From Sthenelais limicola (Eukaryota; Annelida; Polychaeta; Phyllodocida; Sigalionidae), in assembly GCA_942159475.1 (NCBI GenBank), contig OW804095.1, forward strand, positions 149,038,808-149,102,807: a DNA stretch of 64,000 bases, written 5' to 3'. The position numbers and the translations under genes are program-made. The notes under the pieces are model-generated. The model worked only from the letters and a program-made list of their open reading frames with translations. It made no database searches and was not told the origin of the DNA. Positions within the stretch are counted from its first letter, which is position 1. Each line of letters begins with the position of its first letter. Of the stretch, positions 41,613-52,105 are shown piece after piece.

Positions 41613-42581
41613 TTGGAGTCAGCGGAGCTCGCCCAGATCCAGGCAAGAGCCCCGGGAACGAACGCAAACCATAAGACAGCGCTCAAGGCATACTTTGCAT
41701 TTACATACCGTTTCAACATCCACCCCCACCTCATCACACCACCCCAGATGTGTGCATTTGTTCAGTACTTGAGATCATATCTTAGGTCTCCTAAATCAGT
41801 TACTAACTACATAGCCGCAGTTAGAGAATATTTCAGACGCAGGGAGATGGAAGTACCAGCCATGCAATCACACCGATTGAAACTTGCCATTGATGCTACC
41901 CTTAGAGATAAAACCCACACTGTCACGCAGAGAAAACCACTGGATACCTTACAACTCCTCGCAATACTCACCGACGCAAGGTTCTTCCCCGCACCCGCGC
42001 AGTACAGATTAGCAATCATAATTATGTACTGCGCGGGATTCAGACAGTCAGAGGTGGCCCCACACTCCGCCACAGAGTTCGACCCACTCAGACACACGAC
42101 CAGACAAGACGTATGTACAGGCAAAGAAGAGATACACATAACGCAGAAATGGTCCAAGAACATGCAACGCTTCGACCAGAGAAGGGTAGTCACCCTCCCA
42201 GCATCATGCGACCAACTTACCTGCCCCGTAAAGGCACTCAACGAAACTTTAATCGAAGCACCAACAATGTATCAGAACCAGCCACTACTCATATTCCCCA
42301 AAACACATGCCATCATAACAGCAACAGATATCACACGCCACTTCAAATGGTCCCTCACGAGACTGGGCCTACAGCATGAACAATTCTCCTTGCATTCTAT
42401 ACGGCGATCCGCCGCGACTCATGCATTTCAAATGGAGGTGTCAGAAGCCGAAATACAACGTTTCGGCTCATGGTCGAGTTCGGCATACCAAGAATACATC
42501 ACGACTAAAGCGGCCTCCAAGGTCACCAAGAAACTTGGGAAAAATATCTCTACAGTCAGCTCTCAGCTGCCACAAAAATAA
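41613..42581 (+). CDS. Tyrosine recombinase (integrase) of the YR retrotransposon
   Basis: 322 residues. This is a lambda-integrase-type recombinase that inserts the circular cDNA through a covalent 3'-phosphotyrosine, so no target duplication forms. The N-terminal core-binding region has VTNYIAAVREYFRR. Catalytic residues visible: R144 in AGFRQSEV, the H261-S-I-R264 box in LHSIRRSAATH, W287 in GSWSS (the usual second-His position), and the nucleophile most likely Y295 in YQEYI. All key residues are present, so the enzyme could be active. Confidence 0.92.
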   Translation: MESAELAQIQARAPGTNANHKTALKAYFAFTYRFNIHPHLITPPQMCAFVQYLRSYLRSPKSVTNYIAAVREYFRRREMEVPAMQSHRLKLAIDATLRDKTHTVTQRKPLDTLQLLAILTDARFFPAPAQYRLAIIIMYCAGFRQSEVAPHSATEFDPLRHTTRQDVCTGKEEIHITQKWSKNMQRFDQRRVVTLPASCDQLTCPVKALNETLIEAPTMYQNQPLLIFPKTHAIITATDITRHFKWSLTRLGLQHEQFSLHSIRRSAATHAFQMEVSEAEIQRFGSWSSSAYQEYITTKAASKVTKKLGKNISTVSSQLPQK

Positions 42582-42895
42582 TAAAGACTCGGGTCTCGCC
42601 CTTGCTCAAATTATATAATCTCCATACCAGGATGTCCTCCCTGCATGATAATTTTAATAAGCCTACTGGCTACACTCATAGACTCGGGTCTCGCCCTTGC
42701 AATACTTCTATTTTAATCATAAACTCACGGGTATCGCCCGTATCAATTTTATTCCCTCGCCTACAACGGCCACCACAAAGACTCGGGTATTGCCCTTGCA
42801 ATCAACTCATGGGACTCTCCCATACCATTAATACTTTAATAATCAACTGCACTGCAGTCTCATTTAATTCACCAGCAGGCAAGCTTGGGGTTTGG
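42582..42895 (+). repeat. 3' non-coding region of YR element with five short GGG/CCC hairpins
   Basis: Between the recombinase stop and repeat B1 there are five related units near 42587, 42680, 42725, 42779 and 42805. Each has ACTC followed by a GGG...CCC mini-stem. Two are perfect hairpins with different stems: ACGGG/CCCGT and ATGGGA/TCCCAT. The others read CTCGGGTCTCGCCCTTG or CTCGGGTATTGCCCTTG. They may be RNA structures used in transcription, processing or packaging. Confidence 0.6.
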
Positions 42896-43968
42896 CACAT
42901 TTAATTATATAAAATTAAATAAATCTACATTATTTTATATTTCATTTATTGTAAAATTTTATATATATTTTAACAACAATAAATGTTGTCGCCCAAGCTC
43001 TGCCTCTGGTTATATATATATTCACATTCTCTTATTTCATTCAATTCAATTTATTCACTTCAACCTCTCACTTTAATTTATTTGGGAAACACGAATGTTG
43101 CTGGAATGGTTTAAATTCCGAGGCATTGGTGTCGCCCCCTATCCTCTCGCTGGTAGTCGCATTTCCCATAACTCCCTCCCCCTTCTCTTCCTTCTTCTCC
43201 ATTCATTCAAACCTACAACAACTCAATATTAGTTCCCACCCACCCACTCCAAACCAACAGCACTACCAGAAAACATTAATTTATATTATATCTATATACT
43301 ATAATTTAATTTTTCTCTCTCATTATCACATTTAATTATATAAAATTAAATAAATCTACATTATTTTATATTTCATTTATTGTAAAATTTTATATATATT
43401 TTAACAACAATAAATGTTGTCGCCCAAGCTCTGCCTCTGGTTATATATATATTCACATTCTCTTATTTCATTCAATTCAATTTATTCACTTCAACCTCTC
43501 ACTTTAATTTATTTGGGAAACACGAATGCCCCTATTGAAGGAGGGTCGGACAGTGGTCTTGACAATTGACCACAGCTAAATATAGGCCCCTCTCAAAATC
43601 GAAGGGGGAGCTCACTGATTGGCTGGCGCTATTTGGGACACGTTGACCTAGACGCCACGGTGACTTAGTTTGTGGCCACCGTACGGTGCCGCGAGGTACA
43701 CATTAATTCCCGTAGGTGTCACCCTCAGTCTCTCTACCTCTGAGCAACGTTATATGCTCAAAACGGCACACGATCACCTTTTTAGAGTCACCTCATATAT
43801 TTGGTCATTTCCGTTGCCACAGAACGCCCCCTGAATATCCCTAGATTGTTGTTTTAAAGTAATATAGTCATCATAGCATGAATAAAGGAGATATGGACGT
43901 TTTTCCTTCCTCTGCTATCCCAGCTAGACTGTGTTTGTAATAGGTCTTTAAGCTGCATGTTCATCACA

Positions 43969-44370
43969 AGGGGACATAGCACAGTGGTATGGCACTCGCC
44001 TCATGCCCAAAGGTTGGGAGTTCTAGCCTCGCCTGGGTCACGCAATGTTTTTATTTCTGGGTCGCATAGATGCTATGTCATTCTATGCGACGGGAGGTGG
44101 GTTGGCATGGTTGCTGGTGAATGGGAAAGGCAGGAGAAACAACATGTACATATAATGTTTTCAGATAAACCCATCGATCTTAGGGCTATCGATACAACTA
44201 AAGGAAAAAACAGGCCTCCACGGCCACACTAGCAATTGCCACTATTCCTGGTCCCACCGATTCAGTGCCAATTGGGGCAGGGGCTAGTACGTAGACACTG
44301 GTTGCGGAGTATAGGGCCTGCCTAGGGAGGATGATTCCTCCCGGCAATATCATCACCAGGCATGATCAAC
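43969..44370 (+). mobile_element. tRNA-derived SINE (family B)
   Basis: The head GGGGACATAGCACAGTGGTA contains an excellent A box (TAGCACAGTGG). A B-box-like GAGTTCTAGCC lies about 35 bp downstream, so this is a tRNA-like pol III promoter. The body includes a hairpin (TCGCATAG...CTATGCGA) and a 3' block (TTGCGGAGTATAGGGCCTGC, then CTAGGGAGGA). That block recurs inverted at about 37640-37720. It is not a functional tRNA: the cloverleaf is not intact. Confidence 0.65.
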
Positions 44371-45029
44371 CGACCAACCTAAGCTAACCTAAACCTCAGC
44401 TACGGCCTCAGCTCGGCCTCAGCTCTGGATAACAGTTATACATCCGGATCTTGAAACCTGATATCTTAATAAAATTTGGCTTCCTTGAACATCAATGTTT
44501 ATACAGTAAACAACATTAACACTGGTTCCAACCTCTGACTGCACCTTTGTGTTCGGAATAAAAGTGAGGCAAATGTAGATGCAGTACGAGACGAAGCCGT
44601 TAATGAGAAAAAATGCCACCTTTTAACTTGAACATGCATCAAGCCCGTTTTGGCCAGGCGCCCAGCCCGCCGTTGGCGTTGAGGCAGTGGGCGATAATAA
44701 CAACACCTAAAAATAAACTATAATTGCGCCTAAATTAAAAATCTTAGGAAAGTATGAACTCTACTTCCTCGTTCATAAGACACAACTTATTGCATTTACA
44801 TAGCTTCGTGGAGGAATCACATGCTGTAATCAAAGATATCTTCAAATAAATTTCACTACCGTACCTTGCCCTGGGCAGCACGACGCGTGATGGAGATCTA
44901 CATGTGGGACACACGAGGAAGGGAACGCGCAGTTGGGCTGGTACATGAGAGGTCCACCAGGCGGCGAGCAAAGGTTTGCCGCGCAAAGGAAATGAAATGA
45001 AAATAAAGATGATGGTTCGAGGTAAAAGC

Positions 45030-45068
45030 AACGATCCTATAGCTACACACTGTAGCTATAGGATCGTT
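45030..45068. repeat. Perfect 17-bp inverted repeat (hairpin, 5-nt loop)
   Basis: The left arm AACGATCCTATAGCTAC is exactly complementary to 45052-45068. The palindrome is itself flanked by GGTAAAAG on both sides. Confidence 0.85.
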
Positions 45069-45787
45069 GGTAAAAGTAAAACGGGCCCGGCCCCCGCACT
45101 CAGATACAAAAAGGAGGACATAGGCTCATTCCACCTATCAGAAAACATGTATGTACCGCGGTATACCCTTTTCCGCGGATTTTGGGCTGAAAAAGTACCC
45201 TTATTATCCATGAAAATGCTGACTTTTCAGCCCAAAAAACACCCTTTTTTTCTGAAAAAAAAAACGCTGACATTTATTGAATTAACCCCCTTTTCATTAG
45301 GACGCTGACATTTCAAAAGACATAAAACCAGAATTAAAACAGAAGGGACCTATCCACATGACAACATGTAATAGATGCTCCAAGTTTCCTGTGTTAAGAG
45401 TGATTTATAAACCCCTATGGGCAAGATCAAATGACCAGGACCACACAGTAGAGCGAATTTGGTCCCCGGATTATCTCTATCATAACTTTCCCAAGCAATA
45501 TCCAGGCAATTAGGCAATTTATCCTTTTCTTCATTATGTCTGCGACAGGAAGGGTTTTTAAGATTATTGTTCCCAATTTTCGATGTGGACTTTAAAACAT
45601 GCGTAGAATTGATGATGTGAAGGAATAGTAGTTTCAATGAATTTAAAATATCACCCCCAAATAGCCCCAAGTGACCCCATTTCGGGAGAATCTACCATAA
45701 GTATAATCTAATAGACAAATCTGAATCTCTTTAACAAAGGGCTCATATGACCCGAAACTTTGGACCCAATTGACAAACCCCATACAT

Positions 45788-46025
45788 GGGTCAGATCGTG
45801 AGAAAATGCACAATTCACCTTCACCAATTCTCTCAAATAACCAAATCTAAGTAAAAAAAATGAGCTTCAAAATATAGTTTAACATAGCAGAATATATATT
45901 CTTAAACAATACAATATTAAACATATATACAGATTTACCTGGTATTCATTGTTTATCAGCCTAATTTAGCAACAATTACTAAATGTGTAGAGCTGCCAAT
46001 TGTGCATTTTCTGAAAATCTGACCC
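45788..46025. mobile_element. MITE family 'GGGTCAGATTTTC', copy
   Basis: 238 bp, ends GGGTCAGATCGTGAG and CTGAAAATCTGACCC, duplication ACAT at 45784-45787 and 46026-46029. Confidence 0.8.
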
Positions 46026-46514
46026 ACATAACAAACAACCATATGTACATTATATACTATATGGATTTTACTCAGAGGATATTTAAACTGTATAGGCGGG
46101 ACAAGTGTAATAGATAAGTGATGCCGATCTGATATCATCTGATTTCAAATCTGATTATAACTGCATCTTTCTCTTAACTGATGACGGTGATTGGCACTTT
46201 TCATAGCGACTCAATTATTTTCTCATTCGTGAGAAAATAAAAAACTGCGGCCATCGCATACGGTAAATAAGATACCAACCTCATTACATCCTAATGTTGA
46301 TCCGTCATTCAAGAATCAACGACACCACCCATTTCAAATCACTGAGAAAAAGGTTGATCGAGATCCGTTAAAGTGCTTCCCCAATATATATCCAAGCGAA
46401 CAGATACTTGGACCATTTGTAACTGGTTTTATTTTATTCTTGATTCACCCATCACCCACTCATTTATTTTTCAGACTACCACTCAAATATCAATGAAATT
46501 ACTGATCTAATTGA

Positions 46515-46567
46515 ATTGAACGTTTCCTAATATATGTATAATATACATATATTAGGAAAAGTTCAAT
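46515..46567. repeat. 53-bp near-perfect palindrome
   Basis: 18-bp perfect arms (46523-46540 and 46542-46559) extend to 26 bp with one mismatch. The outer part is ATTGAACG / AGTTCAAT and the core TTTCCTAATATATGTATA with a 1-nt centre. Confidence 0.85.
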
Positions 46568-48066
46568 AACCACCTTGGTTCTTTAAGGGTGTTGCCCTAT
46601 TCAGATCACTGTGAAAACGTAGACAAAGACAAAGACATGCATGTCCTGCAGGTCCTATTCTTTATTCAAAGAGGATGGTGACAAAATTAGCATAGTTTAG
46701 GATCAAGATCAAAGTTATGCGCGCATACATGAATATAAAAGAATCCATTGCTTTTCCTTTTTATTTAACCTATAGGGGCCTACATATACTAACAATAGAC
46801 TCATATTTAAAGTAGCTGCATGGTCAAAACCTCCGAAACCCGAATGTATGATTACTGATAGCTTAAGCTGTGAATTTCCTTTCATCTTCATATAATTATC
46901 TAATTACCATATTAGTTTCAGTCGAAAAAAAATATATCAAATATTTTATTCGAATTTTCTTCATAGCTTCATAGAAATTCTATGATTCTACCGCTTGGTT
47001 TATAGAATGACTATGGAAAGCAGGGCACGGCTATACATTTCCTTTTTTATGAATAACACCGCACAATACTTCGAAACATGACTAATGCATGTGTCAAGAG
47101 AAAGATGCTAGTAATCGCACTTAATTGCCTAATATGTTCAAAGAATTATGACATGAACCTAGATTAAGTTGGCAAACTATTTTGAACACACAGTCGATGG
47201 GAAGGGGGCTCGCTGTATATCGGGGTGGCCGAAGTATTTAATAAGATGTAAATTATGAAGAACATAATAAAGTTGGTGTTAATTTTATTGGTTTTCTCAA
47301 GCTTTCGGGCATATGTGAGTGGCCCTTCATCAGGAGGTTGATGATTTTGTGTTATTTTTAACGCTGACTACAATAATATTACATTCAACATTACTAATTA
47401 AACCATGCGTAAGTCATAGCCTAACGGAAGAACAAAACACCCTTGTACCAGTTGGGTCTGGCCCTGGTTAAAAATCCTATTCCATGAAGGTGTTCTAACA
47501 TTCAGGTTGATAATATCTGAGTTGGCAATGAAGAGTAAAATAATATTGTATCAAAACAGAATCCAAAATGTTAACAGTGAAACCAAAGAAATATGGCTAA
47601 AGCTAAATGCTGATTTGAATGCCACCTGTGAAGATCTAAGTCAGAACTGACATATGAATATCTAAAAACATTATAAAAATGCTCCTGTCAAAAATTATAA
47701 AGTTCTAAGAGTTAGCGGCGAAATAACCCCTTTGCCGGATATTTTGTATGATTATAATATGTATAATTCGCAACCCAAGAGACCTGGATCTTAATACCCT
47801 TTACTTTGGACAGCAAGAAACGAGCCATGTAGATCTAGATGTATATGCTCGGGATGAGGAAGTTTTGTTGATAAGCTGAATAAAATTATGTTTTAAAAAA
47901 AAAAAGATGTTAATCCTCTAATACGTCTTACTTTACACAGGTACCACGTGAGAAAGGGGAGGAGACCTCATATGGGCACCGTAGGCCCTTATAGAACTCA
48001 CGATGTCCGTCCAATATATTTTTATTTTTTTTTATTATTCATTTAAGGCCAATATATCTTGCGGCC

Positions 48067-48321
48067 ATGTCACATTGGAAGACCCACCCTTGCACTCTAT
48101 CCTATATAAAAGAGGTTTTGACCAGACATTATCCTATTCGAAAAAGTCACCTTTGTTTGATCAATAAAGACGGACAACACTTGGACCACGCAGTTCTTAG
48201 AGATATCACATTATCAGCGCAATATAACGTTCAGCGAAATTTGGAGATTCTTGCTGATCGGTATAGGCCGGGTCTGATCTGCGCTCTCTTCGAATTGTCA
48301 AAAGGTGAGTGCTTATATTGA
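48067..48321 (+). CDS. Unassigned ORF / possible first exon
   Basis: 84 residues from MSHWKTHPCTLSYIKEVL. The frame stays open upstream into a T-rich stretch that ends in AG (possible acceptor at about 48050). A good donor AAGGTGAGT occurs at about 48303, after ELSKG. Composition is less AT-rich than the surroundings, and the middle (NVQRNLEILADRYRPG) looks like folded protein. I recognise no family and found no partner exon. It could be an exon of an unlocated gene or a transposon remnant. Confidence 0.25.
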   Translation: MSHWKTHPCTLSYIKEVLTRHYPIRKSHLCLINKDGQHLDHAVLRDITLSAQYNVQRNLEILADRYRPGLICALFELSKGECLY

Positions 48322-49199
48322 TAGTATTTCAATTTATTTTTCATATTCAATTGGCGTACTATTGCTTTTTGTTTGTATAAAGCGACAATTTATGTCATTA
48401 GATAAAGACATTCAGGCAAAAAACACTATATAGTATAGCCTATGCTCAAAGACGACAGCTGGGAGATTGTCATAAAAATAAAAATCTAATCATGGATGGA
48501 ACTATCAATACGAACAATAAGGAATCGCCAAAAACACTAGGAACGATATTTCTGACAATGACCCTCTACAATGCACCGAAACTGACACTTTATTACAAAT
48601 TATTAACTATCAGCTAAATCAGAATGCAACAATAACTTAATACCTTAATTAATTACCTCTCTATGTTCTTAAATGGCGGTAAATAACCAATTATGTATTA
48701 ACACATCTCGACGTTCTATAAAGGTGGTCATTATACCATATTATGTAAGGTACACGGGAGTTTGTCAACTCAAATACTTCATATAAGAATATGAATATTG
48801 TACAATTCCTGAGTTTCGGGCGAGCTGGAAAATATATTCATAGAAGTGACAGACCATTTCTGTATACAACTTTTATCAGAATACACCAGTTAGGCAACGC
48901 TCGAAACACGTCGTTGAACGACAATTGCGTCTTTTTCTAACTATTGATTGTAATTAATGTATTGGCCTGTAAATGAAATTAAAAAAAAGAATATATTTTA
49001 TACTATTATTATATATATATGAAAATGGTTGGGACTGAATGTGTCACATTCTGATAGGTATGTAGACTAAGAAGTCGTAGTTGATGATTCTGTAGTTTAT
49101 TGTAGAATGAAGTGTAGCAAGGTATATGGTTACTGAACACGGGTACATGTGAACTATATATATCGGTGCACGCAAGCAACGTTCTAGCAACGTTTAGAA

Positions 49200-49320
49200 T
49201 GTTCTAGTTGGATCCAGGTCTATCATGTGGATCTTTCCAGAGGGAAGATCCATGTGATAGATGATGCAATGATCAAGAAGGATCCTGATCATTGATGATG
49301 CAATGTATATGAAGGTTCTA
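49200..49320. repeat. Two adjacent imperfect hairpins
   Basis: The first is TCTATCATGTGGATCTT...AAGATCCATGTGATAGA. The second, AATGATCA...TGATCATT, is bounded by the direct repeat GATGATGCAATG. They lie 400 bp upstream of the secreted-protein gene. Confidence 0.55.
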
Positions 49321-49705
49321 GATCATGGTAGAAGTACCAGTCAACATAAGGTTGACATGATGTATATTAAAGAATTAATGAGTTAACTTATAACTTTATT
49401 ATCATTAGTATTTCATAATCATAAATCATATTAATTAAGGTTATGCCTTGTTACATAATCATACAAGGCCGGATATGACAATTCGGTCGGAACTTATACC
49501 CCATTAAATCGTACATTTGACTGTGTTTAGCCAATACAGTCTGAATTATTGCATGGGGACATCTTTTGATATAATATATATCATAATTTCCTATTTCACT
49601 GGTTGACAGCAACACGCATTATTACCAACATTATTGTCATCAATTGACGTCTGATGTTCATTTGTTCCATGCTTCGGGATTATCATAGTTCTTCAACAGC
49701 ACAAC

Positions 49706-51704
49706 ATGGATAAAGGATTCATCTTTGTTGCTCTTCTTGTTCTTCTGGTCAGTCCAGTATCACTAGCAGATAAACGAGGAAGAGGAAAACCTCACCGTCC
49801 TCAGGGTCCTCAGCATCCTCACCGTCCTCCTCCTCATCATGTATGTATTATAAATTGTGAATTACATAAAAATCTGTAAACTGTATGAATAGTTTAAGGA
49901 GTCGGGAATGGAAACAATATCTCCATCATTTGCTTCATCAGCATATAATTATATCTAAATATACTGCCTCGATCTTTGTTAGATAACGGTACATGCTGGA
50001 CGACCTGAAAATATCCTTTTCAGATCCATGTATCCATTTTGAGTAGTCTCAAGTAGAACCGTTTCGTTTTTAAATCTACGGATGTTGAATGTAATTTTGT
50101 ATTTTAATGTTTGGGCCAGAAAATAAAAAAAAGGGACTAATTATCGGATCTAGTTCCATATAATGTGCGCGAGGATGAGTCTGAGAGGTTATAATATCCG
50201 AAAGAAGGTACATGTATGATAATGTAAACATTATAATAAAGTATTTCGGTGTCTATTATGATCAAGTGCAGTATTTATACTAATTTTGTTTTTTACCGAA
50301 TATTTTTTATCGAATGTGAAATTTATTTCCGAGAATAAAATCGTTTAAAACAATCGTATATACCAGTATATTTTGAATCTTTCAGTTTTTTCCCCCTGGA
50401 GTAGGAGTAGGGAAGCCGTCTTCCTTTGAAGAATTCGTTCCGGCGCCGTGCGCGTGTGACGAGGGATATATCTGTACAGTAAGTTTTGGTATCATCTATG
50501 TTAGACTAAATACATTGATCCTGTGCTTGCATCTAAATAGTTGTAATAATGATCGATGCACAGTTTATTTACTTAACCACAGCTTCATATCTTTTCTGAT
50601 TTGAAAGTCAGGAGGTGTTTTTTCTAATTTTCTTATGGAATGATGTATATGGCCGGTAAAAGGTATCCCATGCACTATATCAGGAATCACATTTAAGCAT
50701 GAAATAATTGATATTCATAATTATGGTATCCATTATTGTTATATCCATTAATTATTGGTTTACCGTTCCTCTAGTCGTAATACACTACTTTTTTTAATTG
50801 AGCGACTTCAAAAAGCAGGAACAGTCAAGGCGCTGCGTGTTATTGTTCTGCTGGTTCTCTAGGCATGTGGCGAGATCCTCCCCACATGGATCACCCGCCT
50901 ATTGATTGGGCTATTTTATCTTATTTAAACGAACTTTATTCAGGTTGATATTTATAGCATATGCCATGCAATTAATGTGACTCGGGAATTCCCGGTCTTC
51001 CTTCACACCCTGAAATTTGAAATAAATCTTTATTTCAAATATAGAACCTGAAGGCACTGTATTGTTCTATTATGGTGGATAGAAATCTAGAAAACAAAAG
51101 ATATGTACCACAATATTAACTATGAGTCTCGGTAAGAAGAACTAAGAGCAATCCCAGGGCCAGGCCAATAATAACTTCATTGCAAATATTAATTTATTGT
51201 ACCTTGTAATTTGATATATTTTAGTATATTGTCTGATGCATAATCTTTCATGCATATCTTACGTATAGATTGATTCGTTTTGGCTTTGGTTTCTGTCCAT
51301 AGGATTGTACTGGTGATAGCACGGCCTGTGATGATGGTTATATTTGTAAAGAGGTGTCATCTATTGTGAGAGGCAAGCCTTGTGCACAGTACCAGGACAT
51401 TTCAATATGCATACCTGAATCTGTAAGTTAGTTTACACCCCATTATATACTTGCATTGGCATCTTTCCATTAATCTCAGATCAATTGCGGGTCTCTTATT
51501 TGTACACCTTTCTTGTATAAATAAAAAATGATTTGAATTGGATTCATTGGATTAGAATCAATTATGAGTATTAATTACATTATATTCTCTTAACAGTTTT
51601 GTCCCCGTCGTAAACTCAAACGGATGGCTAAAAAGTGTGCTGAAGAAATATTGAGTGGTGACGGATCTGGAGAGGGATCCGGTGCTGTCACTGATATATT
51701 ATAA
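49706..51704 (+). CDS. Unrecognised small secreted cysteine-rich protein, 4 exons
   Basis: Exons 49706-49840, 50386-50478, 51303-51422 and 51597-51704 join to a 151-residue protein. Every junction is GT/AG and every intron is phase 0. Residues 1-21 look like a signal peptide (hydrophobic core FIFVALLVLLVSPVSLA). A basic, Pro/His-rich segment follows (RGRGKPHRPQ, HRPPPHH). Exons 2-4 contain ten cysteines, including a duplicated motif: CDEGYIC in exon 2 and CDDGYIC in exon 3. Exon 4 adds a KR-rich stretch and a Gly/Ser/Glu tail (GDGSGEGSG). No family was recognised. An extracellular, disulphide-bonded role (matrix, mucus, defence or signalling) is inference only. An AT-rich TATA-like stretch lies near 49568-49580, and candidate AATAAA signals are at 52013 and 52100. 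Confidence 0.75.
51060..51215 (+). repeat. Dispersed repeat shared by two gene introns
   Basis: About 150 bp here matches the reverse complement of 55868-56030. Shared words include GCAATCCCAGGGCCAGGCCA, ATAATAACTTCATTGCAAAT and ATTTCTATC/TCTAGAAAACAAAAG. One copy is in intron 2 of the secreted-protein gene, the other in intron 1 of ethanolamine kinase. Confidence 0.6.
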
Positions 51705-52105
51705 ATCCCGGGTATGGGATTGTAAAAAGAATTCATGATAAACAATAGAGACTTAACCGAGGATACTCAGGATAAATATGAGAGACTAGGCATGGATCCT
51801 AGGCATGGATCTTCCGCAGGCAGGGCGATTTACTCTACTAGCTGCTACTACGAAAAAGACTATCTAACTAAAGGGATTAATGCCCTGGTGGTTCGAGATC
51901 TGAGTTGATAAAACACTTCTGCAAACAACTTCTGCGTGGAAACAAGCTTTAATTATATACTACTTAAAGTTGCTTTCCCTAGTATCTATATTGGATGGTT
52001 CACTTAGTATGTAATAAAGACGGAACCTAATGTTCTCTTCTGCCGTGGTAATTATAATATTGTATATTATTATACAAGACAGTCCGACGCAAGCGACCAA
52101 ATAAA

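Larger units (their letters stand above)
38041..43528 (+). mobile_element. Ngaro/PAT-type tyrosine-recombinase (DIRS-order) retrotransposon with split direct repeats
   Basis: A 5488-bp element with the order A1 - gag - RT/RNase H - tyrosine recombinase - B1 - A2 - B2. A1 (38041-38177) and A2 (43098-43234) are 137 bp each; B1 (42896-43097) and B2 (43327-43528) are 202 bp each. The copies look identical by eye, which implies recent insertion. This split-direct-repeat layout is diagnostic of PAT/Ngaro-like YR retroelements, which integrate through a circular intermediate and make no target duplication. I see no methyltransferase domain after RNase H, which favours Ngaro over DIRS/PAT. All three ORFs are open apart from one in-frame TGA upstream of the RT start. 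Confidence 0.92.
43535..47880. other. Gene-free interval with palindromes
   Basis: Holds a family B SINE (43969), a perfect hairpin (45030-45068), a GGGTCAG MITE (45788), a 53-bp palindrome (46515-46567) and a hammerhead-like motif (47303-47333). The 43535-43900 part is unique-looking, with GATTGGCTGG (CCAAT-like). No exon was recognised. Confidence 0.4.

Noticed and set aside
41569..41772. 67-residue ORF overlapping the recombinase start
   Set aside because: Alternative frame of the recombinase coding region; no independent support.
43969..44045. Possible tRNA gene
   Set aside because: Has A and B box-like motifs but no intact cloverleaf, is followed by a SINE body, and its 3' part recurs at 37640; called a tRNA-derived SINE.
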